A stretch of DNA of 26,080 bases, taken from assembly GCA_964487655.1 (NCBI GenBank), contig CAZASB010000028.1:1-26080 (forward strand). Reading direction: 5' to 3'. The translations under genes were made by a program, and so were the position numbers. A model generated the notes under the pieces. That model did no database searches and was not told where the DNA came from. It worked only from the letters and a program-made list of their open reading frames with translations. The DNA is from PWXP01 sp964487655. Its GTDB lineage: Bacteria > Planctomycetota > Planctomycetia > Pirellulales > Thermoguttaceae. This document shows positions 1-9,200 of the stretch, in pieces. Position 1 is the stretch's first letter, and the number at the start of each line of letters is the position of its first letter.

Positions 1-29
1 GAAAGAACGCCCTTTGTGCCGCGAAAATT

Positions 30-40
30 GGGACAGTCCC
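30..40. repeat. Short palindrome GGGAC-A-GTCCC
   Basis: A perfect 5-bp inverted repeat around one central base, in an AT-flanked context, lies at the left edge of the window. Similar short palindromes occur in dispersed REP-like elements, but one copy cannot establish this. No gene is visible in positions 1-197. The rest of that stretch holds only the candidate operator and leader described separately. Confidence 0.25.
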
Positions 41-132
41 CCTGTGAACGGTTGCTTCAAACGTTCGCCACGCTGCATACGTCCACCGCTCCTCCCGCCG
101 CTCCGAATTGCCCAGTCCTCCTGGATGCCTAG

Positions 133-156
133 GCCGATAAATTTTGGCTAATCGGC
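133..156. promoter_or_regulatory. Inverted repeat upstream of the efflux channel gene
   Basis: GCCGAT at 133-138 and ATCGGC at 151-156 form a 6-bp inverted repeat with a 12-nt AT-rich spacer, about 60 bp before the TolC-like gene. A weak TTGGCT / TATATC pair overlaps its right side. The position suits an operator for a metal-responsive repressor, but no regulator gene is present in the window, so this is only a candidate. Confidence 0.25.
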
Positions 157-197
157 AGAACTGGTATATCCGATACAAAGATCAAGGAGCCCCCGGG

Positions 198-218
198 ATG
201 GAGATGTTGCCAACATGA
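198..218 (+). other. Six-codon leader ORF coupled to the efflux channel gene
   Basis: A strong AAGGAG at 184-189 lies 8 nt before an ATG at 198. That ATG opens a six-codon frame (MEMLPT) whose TGA at 216-218 overlaps the ATG of the TolC-like gene at 215 as ATGA. The downstream ATG has only a weak GGAG at 200-203. Translation of the leader may therefore deliver ribosomes to the channel start by termination-reinitiation. This is read from sequence only; expression is inferred. Confidence 0.35.
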
Positions 219-1654
219 ATCGCTACCAAATTCTCGCTATGACGCTGGCATTGTCGCTTGTCATGGTAGGTAACTGCGTTGCCCAGGATGACAGTGGCGA
301 GCCCATGCTTGTGCCGACTTTGCGGCCGGAGGCTTCCTCTCTCCAGCCAGCCATTCTTCCGAATGAGGCGGCAAGTCCTCCGAATGGGGCGACGAGGGAC
401 TCCGGCCTGCCGTGGAATAAGTCCCCGGAGCCGGCGTTCCAAGAACCACCCATGCCAGCCCCTACCAACACTGAGGTTCCTGATTCGTTCACATTGGAGG
501 GGTTGGAACAACTGGCGCTGGAATGCAATCCGACGTTGGTGCAGGCACGAATGGCGATTTCTCGATCGCAGGGCGACTATGTTCAGGCCGGTCTGTATCC
601 CAATCCCGTCGCTAGCTATATTGGCGAAGATATGGGTAACGACGGATACCAAGGGATCCACGGGGCCGGCATCTCCCAGGAAATCGTCACCGCCGGCAAG
701 CGGCAACTGGGGCAGGCGGTGGCGAGTCACGAAGTCCAGCGGTCGCAACATGCCTGGCGGGCACAGCAGCAGCGAGTGCTCAACGATGTGCGGATCGGCT
801 ACTACGCGACTCTGCTGAGCCAGAAACGGGTCGAGGTCAACGAGCAACTGCTGGCAATCGAGAACCAAGTACTTCAGTCAACGCAAGAGTTGCGCAAGGC
901 GTCCGAAGTCAGTCAAGTCGACGTATTGCAGGCAAGCGTGGAGGCGGAACAGACGGAACTCAGTTTGAGTGAGGCACGGGATCGTAATACGGCCGCTTGG
1001 CGCCGCCTGGCAGCCTTGGTGGGACGGCCGGAGATGGAACCGGCGTCGCTTGCCGGAGACGTCACAAGCAGTCTCCCGGTGATTGCGTGGGAGGATGCTT
1101 TGCGACAGCTCATGACGCAGAGCCCAGAGCTAGCCCAAGCCCGCGCCGGCGTCGAGCGCGCCCGGTGCGACGTGGCGCTGCAATGCGCGGAGCGGATCCC
1201 TAATTTCGAGGTGGGAACAGCGGTGAAACGCGACACGGCAACCGGTTTCACGATCGCCGACGTGGGAATCGCCATGCCGCTGCCGATTTTCAACCGCAAC
1301 CAGGGCAACATCCTTCGTGCCCAAGCCTCGCTGACCGCGGCTCAAAGCGAGTTGCGGCGACTGGAGTTGGAGTTGTTCGATCGGCTGGCAACCTCCTTCG
1401 AGCAATATGTGAATGCTCGGCGACGCTCCGATAAGTACGTGAAGACGATCCTGCCCAACGCGAAAAAAACGCTGGAGTTGACGCAAACCGGCTATCGCGA
1501 AGGGGAAATCGAGTACCTCACCTTGCTCACCGCTCAGCGAACCTATTACGACATCAGCCTTGAATATCTTGCCAATCTGCAAGAGGTTTGGGCCCAGAGC
1601 ATGGAGATCGAGGGGATGCTGTTGCGTGGCGGGCTCGACGCGCCGCCGGAATAG
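215..1654 (+). CDS. TolC/CzcC-family outer-membrane efflux channel
   Basis: A 479-residue outer-membrane factor that should form the trimeric exit duct of a heavy-metal RND efflux pump. The N-terminus is a Sec signal peptide (basic MNRYQ, hydrophobic core, probable cleavage after VAQ near residue 24). A Pro-rich linker of about 60 residues follows. Two OEP repeats start near residues 95 and 290, with typical features: LALECNPTL, the YPNPVASY segment, long amphipathic coiled-coil helices, and a second half with MPLPIFNRNQGNI and a YREGEIEYLTLL motif. The length is normal for the CzcC/CusC group. A cysteine near the signal cleavage site lacks a proper lipobox, so a lipoprotein is unlikely. The gene is convergent with the pump gene (9 bp apart) rather than in its operon. 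The family call is secure; the substrate is not. Confidence 0.93.
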   Translation: MNRYQILAMTLALSLVMVGNCVAQDDSGEPMLVPTLRPEASSLQPAILPNEAASPPNGATRDSGLPWNKSPEPAFQEPPMPAPTNTEVPDSFTLEGLEQLALECNPTLVQARMAISRSQGDYVQAGLYPNPVASYIGEDMGNDGYQGIHGAGISQEIVTAGKRQLGQAVASHEVQRSQHAWRAQQQRVLNDVRIGYYATLLSQKRVEVNEQLLAIENQVLQSTQELRKASEVSQVDVLQASVEAEQTELSLSEARDRNTAAWRRLAALVGRPEMEPASLAGDVTSSLPVIAWEDALRQLMTQSPELAQARAGVERARCDVALQCAERIPNFEVGTAVKRDTATGFTIADVGIAMPLPIFNRNQGNILRAQASLTAAQSELRRLELELFDRLATSFEQYVNARRRSDKYVKTILPNAKKTLELTQTGYREGEIEYLTLLTAQRTYYDISLEYLANLQEVWAQSMEIEGMLLRGGLDAPPE

Positions 1655-1663
1655 CCGCTGGTT

Positions 1664-4600
1664 TTACTCCTTTCCTTGCGATGCAGTCGCTCCTTGCAAT
1701 ACGCCCGCCGGTCGCTCGCGCGGCGTGATGACCTCGTAGAGGATCGGCAGCACGATCTGCTCGAAGAAGATCGCCACAAGGAATCCACCGATGTAGACCA
1801 GGGCCAACGGGCGGTGAATTTCCGAGCCGGTACTCTGCCCGAGCGCCAAGGGGAGGACGCCGAGGATCAGGATTAGCTCGGTCATCAGGATGGGCCGGAA
1901 GCGGCTCACCGAGCCCTCGATGACAGCCTCGTGGATCCCCTTGCCGGTCGTTCGGAGGTCGTTGATCTTGCCCACCAGCACAACACCGTTTTGAATGGCG
2001 ATGCCGAACAGGGCGATGAACCCGATGAGCGAAGAGACGTTCAGTGTCTGCCCGGTGAGGTAAAGCGCGATAATGCCTCCGGCGATGGTCATCGGGACGT
2101 TGACCAACAAGATGAGCGACTGGCCTAGCGAGCCGAGCGAGGCGAAGAGCACCACCAGGACGCTCAGTCCCACGATCAGCATCATCCAGCGGAGTTGCTG
2201 AGTGGTGCGCTGTTGGCTTTCGAACTGGCCGCCGAAACTGAAGTGGTAACCCTGGGGAAGGGAAACGGCGTTGGCAATCTTCTCGCGAGCCTCCTCCACA
2301 AAACCGCCGACGTCGCGGCCGACGACGTTGGAGACGATAATTTTTCGCCGCATGAGGCCTTCGCGGAAGATCGTCTGTGGGCCCTCGCTACGGTCGATTT
2401 GCGCGAGTTGAGAGAGCGGGACGCGTTCGCCGGCAGGCGTATTGACCAGGAGGTTCTGAATCCCCTCAATGCCCTGTCGATACTTCTTCGGCAAGCGGAG
2501 GAGCACAGAGGTCGTCTTTTCGGCCTCCCAGACATCGGTCACCTCGACGCCGTTAAGCGCCGTTTCGACCAGGTCGGCCACCTCCTCAACCTTCAGCCCA
2601 TGGCGCGCCAGGGCCATGCGATCGAGGCGGATGACGATCAAGGGAATCCCGACCGTGTGCTCCACCTGGAGATCGGCCACGCCGGGGATATGGCTCATCA
2701 CATGGTGGATCTCTTCGATCTTGTCATTGAGCACCGCGAGGTCGGGCCCAAACAGTTTCAGCGAGAGTTGCCCCTCGGCGCCGGTGAGCATTTCGCCCAT
2801 CTTGTTGGCGATCGGCTGCTCGAACATGGAGACGATCCCCGGCACCTTTTCAAGCTCGACGCGCATCGCCTCGGTCAGCTCGGCGTAGCTCCGTTGACGC
2901 TCTTCGCGCGGCTTGAGTTCCAGGATGTAATGGCTATGGTTGACCGGATGGACGTGCTCCGATTCCTCAGCTCCACCGGTGGTGCGGCAAACGGCGACGA
3001 CTTCCGGAAAAGAAAGCAATATCTTCTCGACCTTCCGCCCAATTCGCACCGATTCCTCCAGCGACGTCTCCGGAAGCATGACCGTGGAGGCGATAATCGA
3101 ACCCTCGTCGAGGAAGGGAACGAACTCGCTGCCGAGATGGGGATAGCACCATCCGGCCGTGGCGAGAATCGCCAAGCTCAGCAGAGCCACCACCGACTTA
3201 CAGCGGAACGAAGCTCGCAGCATGGCCGCATAGGCGCGCGTGGCCAGGGCAACCATGAAGTTATCTCTGGCGCCGCCGATCCGGGGTCGCTGGAACGACA
3301 TCAACGCGGGCTGGAGCGTGATGTTGATGATCAAGGCTCCGAACAGGGCGGCAACGACCGCAAACGCCGTGGGGCGGAACATTCGGCCGGCAATCCCTTC
3401 GAGCATCAAGAGGGGAAGGAAAGCGAGGATAATGATCACGTTGGCCGAGAAAAGGTAGGTGCCGATCTCCTTGGCCCCCCTGGCGGCCAGTTCCAGCGAC
3501 GACGCCTCGCCGGACGACGTCTGGAGGTGCTTGTGGATGTTTTCCACCATGATCACCGAACCGCCGGCCATCTTGCCGATGCCAATCGCCAGCCCGCCCA
3601 GCGCCATGACGGTCAGTGAGACGCCGGCCAGATCCATGAGCACCAGCGATAGGAGCACGGAGATGGGGATGGTCAGCGAGGCGATTAGCGAGGCGCGCAC
3701 GTTGCCGAGGAACAGGAGGATTACGAGCAGCACCAGCACGCCGCCTTCGAGCATTGCGATTCCCACGTGCTCCAGGGCGCTTTTAATGAGCTTCGACTGA
3801 TCATAGTAGGGGGCGATACCAATCCCTTTCGGTAGTTGCCGCTGGATGTCGGCAAAGAACTGCTTCAAGTTGCTAATCGTCTTGAGCGTATCGCCGCCAT
3901 ATTGCTTCTGGACGCAGACGGAGACGGCGTCCCGGCCGTTGAATCCGGCATGTCCCCGGGCGAACATTGCACCTTCCTTGACCTCGGCCACGTCCTTGAC
4001 AAACACGGGAATGTGGTCGTGGCAGACGATGACCGTGCTTTCCAAATGCGCGATTGAATCGATCCGGCCCTCGCCCTTGATGAGGAACTCCTGGTTCTTC
4101 TTGGTGATGATGCCGCCGGAAAAATTCCGATTGCTCTTTTCGATCGCATCTTTGACGTCGCCAACGGTGATCCCGTAGTGATGGAGCATGTCGGGCTTGA
4201 GAAACACTTGGTATTGGCGCGTGAAACCGCCCAAGTTCACCACGAACGAGACACCTTCCACGCCCAGGAGCCGGTAGCGGATCGTCCAGTCGGCCACGCT
4301 CCGTAGTTCCATCGGATCGACGCCGTCGCCGACCACGGCGAACTCGAAGATTTCTCCCATCCGGGATGAGACCGGGCCCATGATCGGGCGCGAGGCCCCG
4401 GCGGGAAGTTGTTCGGAAAGGATTTCCAGCTTCCCAGCAACGATCTGCCGGGCCAGGTAGATGTTCACGCCCCAGTCGAACTCCACGGTGACCACCGATT
4501 CGCCCGTCGTCGACTCGGAGCGAACGCGAACGACGTGCGGCGTGCCGTTCATCAGACTCTCCAGCGGAAAGGTGATCATCCGCTCGACATCTTCGGCGGC

Positions 4601-4768
4601 CATCCCCGGGCAGGAGGTGATGATGTTCACCAGCGGGGCGTTCATATCGGGGTAGATGTCCTTGGGCATCCGTTGGTAGGCCATCACCCCGCCAATACAC
4701 GCCAAGAGCGCGACGAGCAGGACCAGAAGCCGGTTACGCAACGCCAAATCGATAATCGCGTGAATCAC
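1664..4768 (-). CDS. CzcA/CusA-family heavy-metal efflux RND pump
   Basis: A 1034-residue inner-membrane RND transporter of normal HME length, predicted to export divalent or monovalent metal ions through the adaptor and channel encoded beside it. It shows the RND layout: TM1 at residues 12-30, the first periplasmic loop with MPKDIYPDMNAP and PVSSRMGEI, TM2-6 around 340-500, a second periplasmic domain containing a His-rich stretch (EHVHPVNHSHY), and TM8-12 after about residue 860 with FRPILMT and GSEIHRPLA. TM4 reads GIGKMAGGSVIMVEN, so the aspartates equivalent to CzcA D402/D408 and CusA D405 are glycines (G396, G402); only the glutamate (E409) remains. TM10 has IQNG where CusA has a glutamate. 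Start is GTG at 4768, 22 bp after the adaptor stop, with AAAGGA upstream. Metal specificity is not determined. Confidence 0.93.
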   Translation of the reverse strand: MIHAIIDLALRNRLLVLLVALLACIGGVMAYQRMPKDIYPDMNAPLVNIITSCPGMAAEDVERMITFPLESLMNGTPHVVRVRSESTTGESVVTVEFDWGVNIYLARQIVAGKLEILSEQLPAGASRPIMGPVSSRMGEIFEFAVVGDGVDPMELRSVADWTIRYRLLGVEGVSFVVNLGGFTRQYQVFLKPDMLHHYGITVGDVKDAIEKSNRNFSGGIITKKNQEFLIKGEGRIDSIAHLESTVIVCHDHIPVFVKDVAEVKEGAMFARGHAGFNGRDAVSVCVQKQYGGDTLKTISNLKQFFADIQRQLPKGIGIAPYYDQSKLIKSALEHVGIAMLEGGVLVLLVILLFLGNVRASLIASLTIPISVLLSLVLMDLAGVSLTVMALGGLAIGIGKMAGGSVIMVENIHKHLQTSSGEASSLELAARGAKEIGTYLFSANVIIILAFLPLLMLEGIAGRMFRPTAFAVVAALFGALIINITLQPALMSFQRPRIGGARDNFMVALATRAYAAMLRASFRCKSVVALLSLAILATAGWCYPHLGSEFVPFLDEGSIIASTVMLPETSLEESVRIGRKVEKILLSFPEVVAVCRTTGGAEESEHVHPVNHSHYILELKPREERQRSYAELTEAMRVELEKVPGIVSMFEQPIANKMGEMLTGAEGQLSLKLFGPDLAVLNDKIEEIHHVMSHIPGVADLQVEHTVGIPLIVIRLDRMALARHGLKVEEVADLVETALNGVEVTDVWEAEKTTSVLLRLPKKYRQGIEGIQNLLVNTPAGERVPLSQLAQIDRSEGPQTIFREGLMRRKIIVSNVVGRDVGGFVEEAREKIANAVSLPQGYHFSFGGQFESQQRTTQQLRWMMLIVGLSVLVVLFASLGSLGQSLILLVNVPMTIAGGIIALYLTGQTLNVSSLIGFIALFGIAIQNGVVLVGKINDLRTTGKGIHEAVIEGSVSRFRPILMTELILILGVLPLALGQSTGSEIHRPLALVYIGGFLVAIFFEQIVLPILYEVITPRERPAGVLQGATASQGKE

Positions 4769-4790
4769 GGGTTGGGTTTCCTTTGGAGAT

Positions 4791-5990
4791 TCAATGGTCG
4801 TGGGCCGCTTCGAGCGTTTCCCGCTCCAACACCGACCGCAACTGATGGTTTCCCTGGGTCACGACTTCGTCGCCGACCGCAAGGCCTTTGACGACCTGGA
4901 GGCAGTCTCCTTCAAGGATCGTCGTCTCGACTTCGCGGCGACGGAAGCCATTCTGTTCCTTGACAAACACCACCTGCCTCCGTCCTTCCTCCAAGACGGC
5001 CGCCGCCGGCACGATCAACACTGGTTCGCCTCCACCGAGCAGGAGGTTGACGTCGGCGAACATTCCGGGCTTCAAACGTCGGTCGTCGTTGGCGACCTCC
5101 GTCCGCACGGTGATTGTGCGTGTTTCTTCGTCGACCAGGTCACCGATGTAGGTCACCGTGCCCGTGAATGTCTCACCCGGATATGCCGGCACGCGGATCT
5201 CCACGCGCTGGCCGTCTTTGACCTTGGCCAGATCGCGCTCATAGATCTCGGCATCGACCCAAAGCGAGCGGATATCGACAATCCGGAGGATCTCGGTCGC
5301 CGGGTCGACCATTTTTCCGAGAATGGCCTCGCTGGCCACGACTTTACCGGTGATCGGCGCGTTGAGAATAATTGTGGGGTTGGTCTCATGATTGCAGGCC
5401 GCCTCCTCGACCTGCTTCTCAGTGAATCCAAGGATGTGTAGTCGCTTCTCAGCGGCCTCCAGATCGACATGGGCCACCTTGTGTTCGGCCTCGGCCGCCA
5501 GGAGATTCTTCTTCAAACCAATGCCACCTTCCAGAAGGCGTTGCTCACGCTCGAGATTGAGTTGGGCCAACTCGTGACTGGCGATTGCCTTGTAGTAGTC
5601 GGACTTGGCCTGGCCTACATCCTGACTCTCCAGAACGATCAGCGGCTGGCCTTTCTCGACCCATTGACCGACGCTCGTACGAATCTCGGCAATCCTCCCG
5701 GGAAAGGCATAGCCCACAATCGCCATCTGCGGCTGCGGCGCAAGAACCTTGCCCATCGCCTTGAGCACCGAGCAACCTTTTCGCAATTCAACCCGGGCCG
5801 TCGTCAGATCTGCGATCTTCTGGCTCGCATCCGGCAGCGAGACCACTTCAGCGTCCGGGGTACCCTGTGCGCCAGGCGAGGGGGTTCCGGGGGCGCTGGG
5901 AGTATCGGGGGTACCGGGCGAATGGTTCCCCAACCATGCAAATAAACAGGTTCCCGAAAGGACCGTCCACAAAACGATTTGCGTTCGCAT
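4791..5990 (-). CDS. CzcB/CusB-like RND periplasmic adaptor (membrane fusion protein)
   Basis: A 399-residue HlyD-type adaptor that should bridge the RND pump and the outer-membrane channel. The N-terminus has a signal or anchor segment (IVLWTVLSGTCLFAWLG), then a low-complexity Pro/Gly/Thr linker with repeated PGTP. A lipoyl/barrel-sandwich half follows (FPGRIAEIRTSVGQWVEKGQPL), then a coiled-coil hairpin at about 125-195, the returning half (NAPITGKVV), a beta-barrel (LWVDAEIYERDLAKVKDGQ) and a membrane-proximal domain. It ends in HDH, possibly metal-binding. Start ATG has GGAGG six bases upstream. It is the first gene of the adaptor-pump operon. No lipobox is seen around Cys15. The substrate is probably a heavy metal, inferred from the pump family. 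Confidence 0.92.
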   Translation of the reverse strand: MRTQIVLWTVLSGTCLFAWLGNHSPGTPDTPSAPGTPSPGAQGTPDAEVVSLPDASQKIADLTTARVELRKGCSVLKAMGKVLAPQPQMAIVGYAFPGRIAEIRTSVGQWVEKGQPLIVLESQDVGQAKSDYYKAIASHELAQLNLEREQRLLEGGIGLKKNLLAAEAEHKVAHVDLEAAEKRLHILGFTEKQVEEAACNHETNPTIILNAPITGKVVASEAILGKMVDPATEILRIVDIRSLWVDAEIYERDLAKVKDGQRVEIRVPAYPGETFTGTVTYIGDLVDEETRTITVRTEVANDDRRLKPGMFADVNLLLGGGEPVLIVPAAAVLEEGRRQVVFVKEQNGFRRREVETTILEGDCLQVVKGLAVGDEVVTQGNHQLRSVLERETLEAAHDH

Positions 5991-6242
5991 CGTCTACCTC
6001 CGTTACAAAGAGACCGGCAAATACCGGGCAGTGAAATTAGGTGGGTACAAAGCCGACACGAGCCGGTCTGCTAGGACACGACCCTCAAATTCATCACGAT
6101 TGCCAAGCCATGAGCCCACGCGCAGATAGGACACTGGCCCAGCTCCCAACTCATTTCCGGCGGGTGGGAGCCCTTGAGTAATTTCTCACTATAACCTCCC
6201 TAACATCCAACGTCCAGTCAATCGTAGGGCTTGATCGTAGCA

Positions 6243-9200
6243 TCAGTCGCTTGCCCAGTTCCACAGTCGATCGACGAGGTTGGAAACCTCGCTCAACGGG
6301 AGGATGCCCTGCTGGATGTCGTTTCCAGCGGCGGCGAGGACGCGGGCACGAACCTCGTGTTCTTCAATCGCGGGGCGAGGATCCAGATGCCCGGTGGCGG
6401 TGAGTCGCTCGCGCATTTGGTCAAGCGCCTTGGCGCGAAAACCCTTGACGCGGTCGTCGTTGCGGGCGTCAAGCGCCTCGAGCAATCGCGCCGCGTTCCA
6501 GTGGAGTTCCTCGGCCAGCGAGCTGACGCCGTCAAGAAACTTGTCCGTAACGCCCGACTCGGCAAGCGCCTCGCGCGTGAGCGGCTGACCGCGACCGACC
6601 CGCCAGGCGGCGGCAAATGCGTCGATCGCGCGCGCCCGGGCGTCAATCCGAGCCAATGCGGCACTGTCCACCACCGCATCGAGCCGGCCGTGCGCGGCCA
6701 TCGCCTGCAAACGGCCGTATGTGGGAACCGACGCTTGTAGCAGCCTGTGGAGCGCGCCCGCGCTATCGACCAGATGGGCTAGGTGCGCGGGCGCGGCGCC
6801 TGCGGAGGGATCGAGCGGCGGCACGTCGAGTGCCGCGATGTATTCCACCAGCGTACGACCTTTCGGAGCAGGCACCGACTCGGCCGCAATGGCCGAGAGG
6901 GTTAGCAGGCGAGGCTCGGGGTTGGGCAAACCGCGGACCGTCGCAAGGTCGATGGCCGGGCGGAACGCCATGCCGCGTCGCTGGGCCAATTCGCGCCATG
7001 CGGCCGCGTCGCCCGGCTGGCACGTGAAGTAGAACACTTGCCGTCCCTCCGCCACCAGTGCAAGCACGCACTCGGCAATGGCGGCGAACCGCTCCGGATC
7101 GCTGCTGCTGAGCACCTCGTCCAGCAAGACGGGCAGGCAGGCCCCTCGTTCCGACTCGATGGCAAACGCCAGCCGCACGGCCAGTAGGAGCTGCATGCGC
7201 GTGCCGCGCGAGAGTTCATCGAGGGACAGGCCGCGCTGGGACTGGGTGTCGAACGCGAGGAAGGAAGCCGATCCATCTCGCGGACCATCGGCCACGCGCA
7301 ACTCGTATCGCCCGTGCGTGAAGGCGACAAACCACTCACTCGCGCGCCGGATGACCGGCGGCTGACTCTCGATGCGGTACTCCTGCTCAACCTGATCCAA
7401 CAGCAGTCTTCCGGCGGCGGCCAATTCGGTCCGTTCGCGGCAGTCGTGCAGCGCATCGGTGGCGCGGTCCCGAGCCGCCAGCGCGGCTTCCAAGTCGTGC
7501 GAGCGGGCGGCGGCCTCCATGCGAGACCGGATGCCGCCCATTCGCTCGATCAGTGCTCGATAGCCGTCTGCTTGCCGCCGCAGCTTCGCGTCAAGCTGGT
7601 CCACGTCTTCGAGCGTGAGATTCGCCAAGTCGGGCATCTCGGCCAACTGCTTCTCCAAGGCTTCGTACCGGGCGGATAGCTTCGTGCGTTCCTCCACGAA
7701 CTTGCGATACTCCGGCCGCCGCTCGACCCGGGCGTCGAGTTCGGCGGGATCGGGCGAATCGAGCCCGGCCGCAAGAAAGAGCTGGCTCTCGCGCTCCCGC
7801 AAGACGGTAATGCGCTGCTCCGCGTCGGCAAGCTGAAGTTCGGCGGCGGCCCGCGTGGCGAGTGCTTGCCGGTGCGAGTCCGCGCGCCGGGCGAGTTCCA
7901 CCTTGCGCGGTCGTGCCTCAGCCAGATCGCCGGTCGGCTCGTAACCGAATTGACCGAGAACCTGGTTGATGGCCGTCAGCTCCGAAGCCGCGTCGGCACG
8001 AAGACGATCCAACTCGGTCACCGCCTCGCGAGCCGTGACCCGCGATTGCTGGTAGATGGCAAGCTGGCCGGCCAGCGCGGTCAGCGCCAAGTCCGAGGCC
8101 TCCGGCGCCACGCCAAACCGTGCGATGAGCGACTGGCGAGTCGCCTCCACCGCCGCTTCGCGCTGCCGGGTACGTTCCAACTCGGCGTGCAGACCACGGC
8201 GACGTTCCTCACGCGACTCGGCCGCGCGGGCCTCGGCCAGTGCTCGTTCGAGTTCGTTCACGCGGCGTCCGACCGCATCTTGCTCCCAAATGGCGGGCGG
8301 CGCGATGGACAAACGGCCGAAGCGGTCTCGCACGGGGGCGCGCAAGTCGGACGGGGGCGGCGTCGCCGGCCGCCACGCGAGCCACGCGGCCCCGCCGGCC
8401 AGCGGCACGAGGGCCAGCCACCAGGCACTCACGCCCACGGCCAGCAGCACACCCAGTACGGCCAGCGCGGCGATCAACGACCAAAGGAGAATACGCCGCT
8501 GGGGATCGTCTGGCGACTCCGGCGTTGGCCCCACTTCGAACCACTGTCGCAGCAACTGGAGCCCAGCGCCAAGCGATTCGACGTCGGCCATCTCGCTCGA
8601 CTCGCCCAGCAGTGCGAGTTGCGATTCCGCGGCGCGGCGCTCGGCGGCCAGTTTCTCCGCGTCGCGATGGAAGGCGTCAAGCCGGTCCAGGCCGGCCAAG
8701 TCGAGGTTCTCCAGCGCTTCCGGCGTGCCGGCCGGACTCAGAATCCGCAACGCCTGCTCGCATCGTACCTCCGCGGCGGAAAGCGCGCGGCGCCGGTCGG
8801 TCAAATCGCGCTCGAGGCCGGCGAGACGGTCCAATCGGACATCGAGTTCGTCCAGTTGCGGCTGCGCCACGCCGTCGTCGGGCAGCGCCGCGCCGGCAAG
8901 CTGCTCCACCGCCCGCTGTCGGGCCGCGGCCGCGTCATGGCGCGCGGCCTCAGCCTTTTTCAAGTCCGCGCGAAGCAGTGCAAGCCGAGCCGGCTCGTCG
9001 CCCCGCAGCTTGTCCATATTGGGCGGAAGCTCCCGCAGACGCGCCTCGATCTCGTCGAGCTGAGCCTTCAGACCGTACCGTTCGCGGACCGCGTCGAGCG
9101 CCTTGAGCCTCGCCTCCGCGCTGCGCGACGCCCCTGCCTGCCGCTCCAGGTCGGCTAGTTCGTCTTCTTCGCCGCGCAGCCGCTGCTGCTCGGCTGTAAT

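Noticed and set aside
2195..3619. 474-codon plus-strand open frame opposite the RND pump gene
   Set aside because: It lies wholly antisense to a strongly conserved pump gene. Its protein is rich in Asp, Arg, His and Gln with no domain, as expected from the complement of a GC-rich gene.
7866..9158. 430-codon plus-strand open frame opposite the ATPase gene
   Set aside because: Antisense to coiled-coil coding sequence; Arg-, Gln- and Gly-rich with no recognisable motif. It is a shadow of codon bias.
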